In this document: positions 26,456 to 34,405 of the stretch, piece by piece | Layout: every line of letters starts with the position of its first letter | How positions within the stretch are numbered: the stretch's first letter is position 1 | Origin: Collinsella sp. | Lineage (GTDB): Bacteria; Actinomycetota; Coriobacteriia; Coriobacteriales; Coriobacteriaceae | NCBI GenBank assembly: GCA_019419545.1 | Contig: DXZT01000031.1 | Span: 1 to 64,000 of the forward strand | DNA length: 64,000 nt | Direction of reading: 5' to 3' | Program-made: the position numbers and the translations under genes | Notes under the pieces: generated by a model | What the model saw: only the letters and a program-made list of their open reading frames with translations | What the model was told of the DNA's origin: nothing | The model's database searches: none

Positions 26456-26938
26456 ATGCCGCGAACGCTCTTTATTGATGCCGACGCCTGCCCGGTCACG
26501 CGCGAGTCGATTGACTGCGCGCGGCGGGCGGGCGTCGCCGTTGTTATCGCCGGCAACAGCACGCAAAACCTGGAACGGCACATTCGCCGCGACGACCCGC
26601 GCGATGCCGAGCACGCGCGACGCGGCTTTTGGGTCACGACGCTCGACGTGAGCGTGGGCGCCGACAGCGCCGACTTTGCCATTGTCGAACGCCTGCAGGC
26701 GGGCGACGTGGTCGTGACGCAGGACATTGGCTTGGCGAGCATGGTGCTCGGGCGCGATGCCGCCGCCATCGGTGTGCGCGGGCGCGTGTACGACAAGGCG
26801 ACTATCGACATGCAGCTGTTTATTCGCCACGAGGAAAAGAAGGTACGCCGCGCCGGCGGACGCACTCGCGGTCCGGCAGCATTTACCAGCGAAGACCGCG
26901 CCCGCTTTAAACGCAACCTCACCGAGTTGCTGCACTAA
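26456..26938 (+). CDS. yaiI: YaiI/YqxD family protein (DUF188)
   Basis: 160 aa. The N-terminal FIDADACPV is diagnostic of DUF188, a PIN-like fold. GNSTQN, DSADFAIVERLQAGDVVVTQDIGLA and RGRVYDKATIDMQLFIRHEEKKVRRAGGRTRGPAAFT are further hallmarks. A nuclease activity is suspected from the fold but has not been shown. Its ATG follows the DUF308 stop with no gap. A terminator follows immediately. Confidence 0.9.
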   Translation: MPRTLFIDADACPVTRESIDCARRAGVAVVIAGNSTQNLERHIRRDDPRDAEHARRGFWVTTLDVSVGADSADFAIVERLQAGDVVVTQDIGLASMVLGRDAAAIGVRGRVYDKATIDMQLFIRHEEKKVRRAGGRTRGPAAFTSEDRARFKRNLTELLH

Positions 26939-26940
26939 CC

Positions 26941-26985
26941 AAGGTAGATTTTTGAGACATGCCTAAAATCTACCTTTTTGTTTTG
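26941..26985 (+). terminator. Intrinsic terminator after yaiI
   Basis: AAGGTAGATTTT (26941-26952) pairs with AAAATCTACCTT (26965-26976), followed by TTTGTTTTG. Confidence 0.9.
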
Positions 26986-27018
26986 AGCGGTGTGAGCGCT
27001 CGGAATCCATGGCTCAAC

Positions 27019-27096
27019 AAAAAACGGGCTTCAAAATGCCATGCGTCGCCGCATTGCGCAGGCGCTGAGCATGGCTATTTGAAGCCCATTTTTTAG
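27019..27096 (-). terminator. Terminator-like hairpin after the ArsP_2 gene
   Basis: On the minus strand, GGGCTTCAAA (27087-27078) pairs with TTTGAAGCCC (27035-27026 region), followed by GTTTTTTGTTG. A long loop holds a secondary GC stem. Confidence 0.75.
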
Positions 27097-27102
27097 GCCT
27101 AC

Positions 27103-28191
27103 TTAGAGGCCAACGGCGGAGAGGATGAGGCCCCAGCCAGCGCCGATGACGTACATCATGATCAGGAACACGGCATTTTCGCGGGCGCTGCGGTTGGTGC
27201 GGAACAGCACCAGATAACCCACGCCGGCGGAAATGAGCGTGCCGGCGAGCATCGGCGCCAGTTGCAGCGCGCCTTCCAGATACAGCTGTGTAATGACCAC
27301 GCTCGCCGAGCAATTGGGAATCAGCCCGACAAGCGCCGAACCCAGGACAGCGAGTGTCTCGTTGCCGCGCAGGAACTGCTCGATCGCGGACTCGCCGAAC
27401 GTCTCGAGCACGGCGACCAGAATCAGCGTCACCAGAAAAATGAATACCGAGACCTGCACGGTGTGCGAGATCGCACTGCGGATGATCGACAGGACAGGCG
27501 TCCCTTCGTGGGAGTGAGAGTGACCGTGACCATCATGGTGTTCATGTTCGCCCTCATGACCGTGATCGTGGCCATGTCCGTGTTCGTGCTCGTCCTCGTC
27601 TTCATCACAACCGCAATGGTCGCGCTCGCACAGCTCGTGGATGTGGTCGGCGCTCACGCCTGCCTCGGCCACCTCGTCGATGATGTCACCGCCGCTGTGG
27701 TCGTCGTGCGCGCAGTTCACGTGGGCCGGGTTGGCCGCGGTTCCCAGCACGGTACGGCGAATCGCCGCGTGCGCGCGGGCGTTACGGCGCAGGCCGCGAA
27801 TGGCAGCGTCCACGATAAAACCCGTGACCAGTGCGATCAGCGCTTTCGAAGCCAAAAGCATCGCCATAGTCTGCACGGGAACCTGCTCGGCAAGCAACAG
27901 CGGCAGCATCTCATCGGAGGTCGAAAGGAACACCGCCACCAACGTGCCCAAGGTCACGACACGGCCGGCGTACAGCGTTGCTGCCATGGCCGAAAATCCG
28001 CACTGCGGCACCATGCCCAGCAGCGAGCCAACCACGGGACCCGCAGCGCCGGCGCGCTTGATAGCGCCGTTGACGCGGTCGCCCGCAACGTGCTCAAGTG
28101 TCTCGAGAGCAAGATACGTCACCAACAAAAACGGCAGCAGCGACAGCGTGTCCTTGCCGGCGTCGAGCAGAATATCAATCAGTAAATCCAT
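27103..28191 (-). CDS. ArsP_2-type heavy-metal/manganese permease
   Basis: 362 aa with about ten membrane helices in two halves. The first half carries GMVPQCGFSAMAATLYAG, the second GLIPNCSASVVITQLYLEG. These paired P-x-C motifs are typical of the ArsP_2 family (PF11449), often annotated as putative manganese transporter. A cytoplasmic loop at about residues 195-235 is very rich in His, Asp and Glu, a likely metal-binding region. It probably exports a divalent metal or arsenical, but the substrate is unproven. It lies 3 kb from the metal-efflux ATPase cluster, with no shared operator seen. Confidence 0.85.
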   Translation of the reverse strand: MDLLIDILLDAGKDTLSLLPFLLVTYLALETLEHVAGDRVNGAIKRAGAAGPVVGSLLGMVPQCGFSAMAATLYAGRVVTLGTLVAVFLSTSDEMLPLLLAEQVPVQTMAMLLASKALIALVTGFIVDAAIRGLRRNARAHAAIRRTVLGTAANPAHVNCAHDDHSGGDIIDEVAEAGVSADHIHELCERDHCGCDEDEDEHEHGHGHDHGHEGEHEHHDGHGHSHSHEGTPVLSIIRSAISHTVQVSVFIFLVTLILVAVLETFGESAIEQFLRGNETLAVLGSALVGLIPNCSASVVITQLYLEGALQLAPMLAGTLISAGVGYLVLFRTNRSARENAVFLIMMYVIGAGWGLILSAVGL

Positions 28192-28362
28192 GACGGATGG
28201 AACCTTTCGTGTCTTTCGGCAGCATTGTAAAAGTCCTAGCGGTCAACTAGGGTATTGTAGTTGTCCCGGGCGCGGTGCCAATAGTTGCCTATGGTAAACT
28301 ATCATCTCGCCATAACTTAGTAACCTCGAGCCGCACAACGCGGCCCGTCCAAGGAGTAGCAT

Positions 28363-29331
28363 ATGAACGTATCGCAAGCACTCGAATACGAGCGCCAGCC
28401 GTTTATCCCCATGTTTATCTACGGCGACCACGGCGCCATGGAGTCCGAGCGCCAGAAGGGCGAGGAGGCCCTCAAGGTGCTCGAGACCGAGTACTTTACC
28501 GCCGAGGGCGACCCCGGCTTCGACTTTGCCACCGTGCGCGACCTGGCCGACCGCAACCGCGACCTGTGCGACCAGATTGGCGAGGCGCGTCTGCGCAACG
28601 TGACGCCCGCGACGCTCTCGCGCGGCCTGTCCGATGCCGACACCTGCGCCGCCATCGGCAAGATGCAAAAGCGCACCGCCGCGTCCGTTATGCGCGAAAT
28701 CCGCGGCGACCGCGACGCGCTCGGCGTGGCCTACGCCCGCAAGCCCATCCAGGGCACCGTGCTCGGTATCGACATCGAGACCACCGGCCGTGCACCCGAG
28801 CGCGGCTATATCATCAACGTGGGCTGGGAGATCATGGAGCTCACCAGCGACGCCGTCCCGCATGACGCCGAGGCACACTACTGCGGCCTGCCCGACATCT
28901 ACCGCGGCGAGGATGTGCCGTTGTCGAATATCCACCACATCACCTGGGACGACATCGACGGCAAAAAGCCGTTCCGCGAGAACAAAGAGCTGCAAAAGCA
29001 GCTGCTCAAGCTTATGAAGAAGTACCCGTACATGGCACACAACGCCGCCTTTGAGGACAGCTGGTTCAAGATCCACCTGGACGGCTACGCCGAGGCACGC
29101 CGCGCCGGCAAGATCATCGTCATCGACTCGCGCCAGATCTGCCGCAGCCTGGACGCCGACGTGCGCTCGCTCCCCCGCGAGTCCGCCCCCGCCGCGCTCG
29201 AGAACTGGGCACGCCGTCGCGGCACCCTCGCGCCCGACGCCAACGAGCAGCATCTGGGTCTGGACGACACCGACCTCATGCTCCGCACGGTACAGGCCGA
29301 GTTCAACCTCAAGAACCTATTCGCGAAATAA
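28363..29331 (+). CDS. DEDDh-type 3'-5' exonuclease domain protein
   Basis: 322 aa. An N-terminal helical region of about 130 residues precedes an exonuclease fold: GIDIETTG (ExoI, Asp-Glu), HNAAFEDSWF (ExoII, Asp) and the later LDDTD with upstream His (ExoIII, H-x4-D in EQHLGLDDTD). This is the DnaQ/RNase T superfamily. It stands alone and lacks polymerase or helicase domains, so its role in DNA repair or RNA processing is open. AAGGAGTAG precedes the ATG. It is divergent from the ArsP_2 gene. Confidence 0.85.
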   Translation: MNVSQALEYERQPFIPMFIYGDHGAMESERQKGEEALKVLETEYFTAEGDPGFDFATVRDLADRNRDLCDQIGEARLRNVTPATLSRGLSDADTCAAIGKMQKRTAASVMREIRGDRDALGVAYARKPIQGTVLGIDIETTGRAPERGYIINVGWEIMELTSDAVPHDAEAHYCGLPDIYRGEDVPLSNIHHITWDDIDGKKPFRENKELQKQLLKLMKKYPYMAHNAAFEDSWFKIHLDGYAEARRAGKIIVIDSRQICRSLDADVRSLPRESAPAALENWARRRGTLAPDANEQHLGLDDTDLMLRTVQAEFNLKNLFAK

Positions 29332-29396
29332 CCGATCCATCTGCGGGAGCGCCTGCCAGGCACAGTGCAATCCGTCTGGAGGCACCGGCACGCAGT

Positions 29397-29432
29397 AAAC
29401 TAGGGCGCAGTCTTATGGCTGCACCCTAGTTT
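29397..29432 (+). terminator. Terminator-like hairpin after the exonuclease gene
   Basis: AAACTAGGGCGCAG (29397-29410) pairs with CTGCACCCTAGTTT (29419-29432), one bulge. The upstream part of 29432-29883 is AT-richer and holds no gene that I can support. Confidence 0.8.
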
Positions 29433-29477
29433 GCATCAAAACGAGCAAATTCGCGTGCTTCACATAGTCGGCAGGTT

Positions 29478-29672
29478 GGCCCACCTACTTTTTTCGAGTT
29501 GTTCGGCCAGCTGAACCACTAGTCGAGGCCCCTTGAACCGCAATCGAGCGCTATAGTCGCCCCAATTTCGCAACCAAGCCCCATAAATCTACCTGAATCA
29601 ATTCGAATAGGACGTTGCGATCGCACCATTCGTATAGGATAAGGCCGAATAACTCAAATTATGTTGGTGAGG
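29478..29672. repeat. Inverted-repeat pair upstream of gene B
   Basis: An element of about 27 bp with consensus CACCWACATWWTTCGAGTTR followed by TTCGGCC occurs at 29478-29511 (plus) and 29643-29672 (minus). The same element recurs as an inverted pair just downstream of gene B. Confidence 0.65.
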
Positions 29673-29883
29673 CATCTGAGCGGTCGGCAAAAACGCTTAG
29701 AAGCTACGAATCCGCAACTAAAGTTCACCAAAATGGGGCGGCCGACAGAAACCTCCCCAGCCGAAGCTGCCCCCCCTCAATACGACAGCTCAAAACCCAC
29801 CGTTCGCAGAAGATAAGCCGCGCCCCAATACCGTTGCCCGAAGTTTCGGGCGTATATGGCGTCCGCTATGCCATCATGCGCGT

Positions 29884-31092
29884 ATGGGAATCGTTCTGTC
29901 ACATACCACGGCACGCGCTGTATACCAAACAGTCAACTCGCTCGCAAGCTACGCGACCGATCCCATACCCATGGAAAAGATCAAGGTGTCTGCGCCGACC
30001 ACGTCCGACCTGGAAGCGGCGCGAGCATGGCTCAACAGAAAGAATGTCGATTCTGAAAGCATCCATGTGCTGACGTTTTCCAATAATGCCAAAAGGCACC
30101 GCAAGGGCTGCATCTGCCACTGCACGCGCTATACGTTTGATGCAGAAAGCTACCTAGAACTCGAGCCGAACGTCCACATCGTCGATATCAAGCTGTGCGC
30201 GTTAAAAGCAGCAGCCGACCTCAACCTTTCGGAGCTCGTTGAGTATTACTTTGAAATCTGCGGCTCCTACGCGCTTGGAACGTCCGACGAAACTCAATAT
30301 CGCGAGCGCCCAGCCCTAACCAGCGTTGAAGAGCTCAGAGCCTTCTTTTCAGAGGCATCGGGGTATCGTGGATCTAATAAAGCACTTAAGGCACTTTCTT
30401 ATGTACGCGAAGGCTGTCGCTCCCCACTCGAAACGGCGTTTGTCATGATGCTGACAATGCCCAAGTCAATGGGTGGCTTAGCCATACGCGCTATCAAAAC
30501 GGACTATCCGATCCCAGTCCCCAAAAGATACGCCGCCCTAACGCGACGGACGGTTTTCTACCTCGACGCGCTGCTCGAAAATTCGATGACCGATATCGAA
30601 TACAACGGCTTTTACCACGACGAGCCCGAACAGCAATCAATTGACGAGGAACGCCGAAACACGCTGCGAAACATGGGATATGCCGTTATCACAGTTAGTC
30701 GTCATTCGTTTTTCAAGCAGTCCGCTTTTAGACGGGTCATGGAAGCGATTCGCATTCGCGAGAAGATATGGCCCGGTCGACTCCCGGATAACTTCGCCAT
30801 CCTGCAAGAAACTCTTCGTCAATTTGTCTTGCGGCGCTACTTCGAATACGGCCGCCGCGTCCTGGAGACACTCAAAGAAGAAGAGGCCGCCAAGCGCGAA
30901 ATTGCAAGCCAATATCCGCAAGCTGATGACCCGAGCATCAACGATGTGCCAGAACCCGACGACATGCAACACGTCGGGGCCCTTGCTGAGGAAATCAATG
31001 GGCCTTGGGAAAGCGACATTTTCGCAAAAATCGATGAAAACCGCACGGAAGACGACACGATTATTGATCTAATTGAGAATTCGCTCTTCTAA
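29884..31092 (+). CDS. Protein B: paralogue of protein A with nuclease-like C-terminal domain
   Basis: 402 aa. Order of features: VLSHTTARAVYQ near the start, SIHVLTF...CICHCTRYTF, IVDIKLCALKAAADL, YYFEICGSYAL, GYRGSNKALKAL...SPLETAFVMMLTMPKSMGG, then FYLDALLE...DIEYNGFYHD...DEERRNTLRNMGYAVITVSRHSF. The last part matches the DUF559/Vsr-type arrangement with candidate active residues D, E, H-D and D. It shares this order with protein A but adds an acidic C-terminal tail of about 80 residues. AbiEi/DUF559-like proteins are linked to abortive infection or toxin-antitoxin systems in other actinobacteria. No partner gene is visible. Lower G+C and flanking repeats suggest acquisition. Confidence 0.6.
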   Translation: MGIVLSHTTARAVYQTVNSLASYATDPIPMEKIKVSAPTTSDLEAARAWLNRKNVDSESIHVLTFSNNAKRHRKGCICHCTRYTFDAESYLELEPNVHIVDIKLCALKAAADLNLSELVEYYFEICGSYALGTSDETQYRERPALTSVEELRAFFSEASGYRGSNKALKALSYVREGCRSPLETAFVMMLTMPKSMGGLAIRAIKTDYPIPVPKRYAALTRRTVFYLDALLENSMTDIEYNGFYHDEPEQQSIDEERRNTLRNMGYAVITVSRHSFFKQSAFRRVMEAIRIREKIWPGRLPDNFAILQETLRQFVLRRYFEYGRRVLETLKEEEAAKREIASQYPQADDPSINDVPEPDDMQHVGALAEEINGPWESDIFAKIDENRTEDDTIIDLIENSLF

Positions 31093-31110
31093 AGGCGATC
31101 TCTGCGGATG

Positions 31111-31332
31111 TCCACCTACATTTTTCGACTTATTCGGCCACCGATGTGCCAGATTGGCTGCAGCAATGCTCAATATAACTTTAGATAAAACTGATTCTGC
31201 AGGAACTCCCGTAGAGGAAGAACTGATTCTCGCGGTATTTAACACGATAAAGTACAAATATGAACAGTTCTAATGCTTCTCAAGGTGGCTTTCTTAGCAT
31301 GCTGGCCGAACATCTCGAAATATGTTGGCGAG
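31111..31332. repeat. Inverted-repeat pair downstream of gene B
   Basis: Copies of the 27-bp element lie at 31111-31140 (plus) and 31301-31332 (minus). Between them is AT-rich DNA with a 35-codon frame (31170-31274) that looks mildly protein-like but has no ribosome-binding site. It may be a remnant. Confidence 0.65.
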
Positions 31333-31407
31333 CATTGCGTCGATGTCTCCCAACCCGCAGAAAATCGCCGAGGCGGCAAGCAGTCATCGAAATTATCGCA
31401 AATTGTA

Positions 31408-31468
31408 TTGACATATGAACATGCGCTCATATAATCGAAAGTAAATTATATGAGCGCATGTTCATATG
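31408..31468 (+). promoter_or_regulatory. arsR promoter with paired ArsR/SmtB-type operators
   Basis: TTGACA (31408-31413) and TATAAT (31430-31435) stand 16 bp apart, a near-perfect promoter. A 24-bp perfect inverted repeat (31412-31435 with 31445-31468) covers it. Each arm is itself an imperfect dyad of the ATATGA...TCATAT type bound by ArsR/SmtB regulators. Autorepression released by metal is the natural reading. Confidence 0.88.
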
Positions 31469-31481
31469 AAAGGATATTGCA

Positions 31482-31847
31482 ATGAGCATCCGCGTTGATG
31501 AAACGAAACCCGACATCGAGGCCACCGAGCCCGTGATCCCCACCACCTGCTCGCCCGAGGACCTTCCCGACGAGGAGCTTCTCTACGACCTTGCCGACCT
31601 GTTCAAGGTCTTCAGCGACACCACGCGCATCAAGATTCTCTATGCCCTCATGGGCCGCGAGCTCTGCGTGGCCGACATCGCCGAGGCGACCGCAACCTCT
31701 CAGTCTGCGGTGTCGCACCAGCTGCGCACGCTCAAGCAGCCGCACCTGGTCAAGTTCCGCCGCGACGGCCGCAACATTCTCTACTCGCTCGCCGACGATC
31801 ACGTCTACACCATGCTCAACCAGGGCATGAGCCATATCTGCGAATAG
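31482..31847 (+). CDS. ArsR/SmtB family metal-sensing repressor
   Basis: 121 aa winged-helix repressor. DLADLFKVFSDTTRIKILYAL and SQSAVSHQLRTLKQPHLVKFRRDGRNILYSLAD form the DNA-binding core. The C-terminal helix DDHVYTMLNQGMSHICE reproduces the alpha-5 zinc site of SmtB/CzrA (D-x-H-x10-H-x2-E). ELCVAD keeps one Cys of the alpha-3 site. This points to Zn, Cd or Co sensing. AGGA lies 7 bp before the ATG. It heads the arsR-HMA-ATPase cluster. Confidence 0.93.
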   Translation: MSIRVDETKPDIEATEPVIPTTCSPEDLPDEELLYDLADLFKVFSDTTRIKILYALMGRELCVADIAEATATSQSAVSHQLRTLKQPHLVKFRRDGRNILYSLADDHVYTMLNQGMSHICE

Positions 31848-31910
31848 CAATCACCCACGGTATCAGCGCGGCCGGCACCCAGACCGCTAACATAGGGAAA
31901 GGAACCCACC

Positions 31911-32129
31911 ATGAAAAAGCAGTTTAAGCTCGACGAGATCGATTGCGCCAACTGCGCGCGCGAGCTTCAGGACGAACTTGCCAAGCTCGAGGGCGTCAAG
32001 TCCGTTTCGGTCAACTTTATGACCCAGAAGCTGACGCTCGAGGCCGACGACGCCAAGTTCGACGAGGTCCTGGACCGCGTCGTTGAGTTCACCGCCGACG
32101 CCGAGCCGGACTGCGAGATCATTCTCTAA
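31911..32129 (+). CDS. Stand-alone heavy-metal-associated (HMA) domain protein
   Basis: 72 aa, a single ferredoxin-like HMA fold with metal-binding DCANC (Cys-x-x-Cys, about residues 12-15) and the GVKSVSVNFMTQKLTLE strand pattern. The sequence is closest in style to the N-terminal domain of Zn/Cd (CadA/ZntA) ATPases. It probably delivers metal to, or regulates, the ATPase encoded 99 bp downstream, which lacks its own HMA domain. AAAGGA precedes the ATG. Confidence 0.9.
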   Translation: MKKQFKLDEIDCANCARELQDELAKLEGVKSVSVNFMTQKLTLEADDAKFDEVLDRVVEFTADAEPDCEIIL

Positions 32130-32183
32130 CCCGCGCATACGTTGACCTGCGAGGCCGCGCTTGCCGCGGCCTTTGCTCGCGAA

Positions 32184-32206
32184 ATTATATGAGCGAGTGT
32201 TCATAA
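32184..32206 (+). promoter_or_regulatory. Third ArsR-type operator, upstream of the ATPase gene
   Basis: ATTATATGAGCG followed by AGTGTTCATAA matches the operator arm upstream of arsR at about 20 of 23 positions. It ends 22 bp before the ATPase start codon, so the repressor probably also controls this gene directly. Confidence 0.8.
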
Positions 32207-32228
32207 ACTCAAATGAGAGGTTTGAATC

Positions 32229-34181
32229 ATGACAGCCGCCGATCCCAAAAAGAAAAAGAAGAAGCGCAAGAAGAAAGAGTCCCTTGAGCATAAGCGCAAC
32301 CGCATCCTGGTAGCACTGGGCATTTTTGCCGTTGTTTATGCCCTCGACGAGCTCGGCGCCCTCGCTATCGCATTTGGGGAGCCCGGCAACATCTACGCCA
32401 GCTTTGTGCTGTTCCTCGTGCCGTTTTTGATTGCCGGCTACGACGTACTGCAAAAGGCATTCAATAACATCCGCCGCGGCAAGGCCTTCGACGAGAGCTT
32501 CCTCATGGCCGTCGCGACCATCGGCGCGTTTGCCATGGTGCTCTTCCCCGACACCGACCCGCACATGGCCGAAGGCGCCGCTGTCATGCTGTTCTACCAG
32601 GTCGGCGAGTTGTTCCAGGCATACGCCGTGGGCAAGAGCCGCAAGTCGATCAGTGCCATGATGGACATCGCGCCCGACTACGCTAACGTCGAGCAAGCCG
32701 ACGGCACACTCGAACAGGTCTTTCCCGATGACATCGCCGTCGGCACCGTGATCGTGGTCAAGCCCGGCGAGCGCGTGCCTATCGACGGCGTCATCGTCGA
32801 GGGCGAAACCCAGCTCGACACCGCCGCACTCACGGGCGAGTCGGTCCCCCGCCCGGCCAAGACCGGCGACGATATCATCAGCGGTTGCATCAACATGACG
32901 GGCCTCATCCACGTGCGCACCACCAAGCCCTTTGGCGAGTCAACCGTCGCGCGTGTTCTGGAGCTCGTGGAGAATGCCAGCGAAAAGAAGGCGCGCACCG
33001 AGAACTTCATCACGCGCTTTGCCCGCGTCTACACCCCCGCCGTCACTGGCGCTGCCGCGGTGCTCGCGCTTGGCGGCGGCCTGGTGACTGGCGCTTGGTC
33101 CGATTGGATCCTGCGCGGCCTGACCTTCCTGGTCGTCAGCTGCCCGTGCGCCCTCGTGATCAGCGTACCGTTGAGTTTCTTTGGCGGCATCGGCGGCGCG
33201 TCCAGGCTGGGCGTTCTCATCAAGGGCTCCAACTACCTCGAGACGCTCGCCGACGTGGACACCATCGTCTTCGACAAAACGGGCACCCTCACCAACGGCA
33301 CGTTCTCAGTCGTCGCGTTGCACCCCGAGGCTGGCTATACCGAGCAGTCGCTGCTCGAAGTCGTAGCCCTTGCTGAGTCGTTCTCCGATCACCCCATCGC
33401 GCAGTCCGTGCGCGACGCCTACCAGGGCGAGGTCGACCCCAAGCGCGTGAGCGACTCCGCCAACGACGCGGGCCACGGCGTGACGGCAACCATCGACGGC
33501 AAGCACGTCGTCGTTGGCAACGCCAAAATGCTCGCCGCGGCCGGCGTTGAAGCACCGGACTGTGAGGTTGTCGGCACGATCCTCCACGTGCTCGTTGACG
33601 GCGTGTACGCCGGCCACATCGTGATTGCAGACACCGTTAAGGCCGATGCGGAGCAAACGATTCGCGACCTGCATGCCGCCGGTATCAACCGCACCGTCAT
33701 GCTCACGGGCGACCGCGAGGAGGTTGCAGCGTCTGTGGCCAAGCAACTCGGTCTCGACGAGTTCCACGCGCAGCTCCTGCCGGGCGACAAGGTCGAGCGC
33801 GTTGAGGCGCTACTCGCGGCCGAAAGTGGCAAGGGCAAGCTCGCCTTTGTCGGCGACGGTATCAACGACGCTCCTGTGCTTACGCGCGCCGATGTGGGCA
33901 TTGCCATGGGCGCCATGGGCTCCGACGCCGCGATCGAGGCCGCCGACGTGGTGCTGATGGACGACAAGCCGTCCAACATTTCCCGCGCGATCCGCGTGGC
34001 GCGCAAGACCATGTCGATTGTTTGGCAGAACATAATCTTTGCGCTGGGCATTAAGCTGCTGATCCTTGTGCTGGCAGCGCTGGGTATCGCCAATATGTGG
34101 CTTGCCGTCTTTGGCGACGTAGGCGTGGCGATCATCGCTATCCTGAACGCCATGCGCGCGATGGGTGTCAAGAACCTGTAG
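32229..34181 (+). CDS. cadA: Heavy-metal-translocating P1B-type ATPase (CadA/ZntA-like)
   Basis: 650 aa membrane pump. Motifs in order: TGES (about residue 202), the ion-site SCPCALVIS (about 302), phosphorylation site DKTGTLT (about 348), SDHP (about 387), MLTGDRE (about 490) and GDGINDAPVL (about 541). Together they define a P1B metal-efflux ATPase, most likely Zn/Cd/Pb (P1B-2), given the SmtB-type repressor. The N-terminus starts with a tract of 13 Lys/Arg residues and has no HMA domain; a separate gene supplies it. GAGAGG precedes the ATG. A large palindrome follows the stop. Confidence 0.93.
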   Translation: MTAADPKKKKKKRKKKESLEHKRNRILVALGIFAVVYALDELGALAIAFGEPGNIYASFVLFLVPFLIAGYDVLQKAFNNIRRGKAFDESFLMAVATIGAFAMVLFPDTDPHMAEGAAVMLFYQVGELFQAYAVGKSRKSISAMMDIAPDYANVEQADGTLEQVFPDDIAVGTVIVVKPGERVPIDGVIVEGETQLDTAALTGESVPRPAKTGDDIISGCINMTGLIHVRTTKPFGESTVARVLELVENASEKKARTENFITRFARVYTPAVTGAAAVLALGGGLVTGAWSDWILRGLTFLVVSCPCALVISVPLSFFGGIGGASRLGVLIKGSNYLETLADVDTIVFDKTGTLTNGTFSVVALHPEAGYTEQSLLEVVALAESFSDHPIAQSVRDAYQGEVDPKRVSDSANDAGHGVTATIDGKHVVVGNAKMLAAAGVEAPDCEVVGTILHVLVDGVYAGHIVIADTVKADAEQTIRDLHAAGINRTVMLTGDREEVAASVAKQLGLDEFHAQLLPGDKVERVEALLAAESGKGKLAFVGDGINDAPVLTRADVGIAMGAMGSDAAIEAADVVLMDDKPSNISRAIRVARKTMSIVWQNIIFALGIKLLILVLAALGIANMWLAVFGDVGVAIIAILNAMRAMGVKNL

Positions 34182-34197
34182 CGCCTGTGGTCCCTCC

Positions 34198-34327
34198 GGC
34201 CGGGACCGGGCTTGGTTTTGAAAACGTCCTCGACCAATGAAGCGCCCCCGTTCTGCTCCTTCGGAGCTACGAACGGGGGCGCTTCTGGTCTGCGGAGTGT
34301 TTTCAAAAACCAAGCCCGGTCCCGGCC
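34198..34327. repeat. 130-bp nested palindrome between cadA and the dtxR-type gene
   Basis: Outer arms 34198-34225 and 34299-34327 are complementary over 28 bp with one extra base. An inner stem of 13 bp (34241-34253 with 34271-34283) and an innermost GCTCC-TTC-GGAGC complete an almost continuous hairpin. It lies between convergent genes and could terminate both. Confidence 0.88.
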
Positions 34328-34405
34328 TGCGGTAACGTTGCTGGCGGTTCTTGGGCATCGCTTGCTGGCGGGGTTCCTTGTCTGAGTTGGACTTGGTTGG
34401 CGGGG

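Noticed and set aside
29615..30073. 152-codon frame overlapping the start of gene B
   Set aside because: Out of frame with gene B, composition unlike a protein, and it continues into the coding part of gene B.
31170..31274. 35-codon frame between the repeats downstream of gene B
   Set aside because: No ribosome-binding site and no recognisable family. It may be a remnant, so it is mentioned only within the repeat feature.
29478..31332. Insertion sequence around gene B
   Set aside because: No transposase motif is present in protein B, and I could not find target-site duplications at the outer repeats. Only inverted-repeat pairs are claimed.
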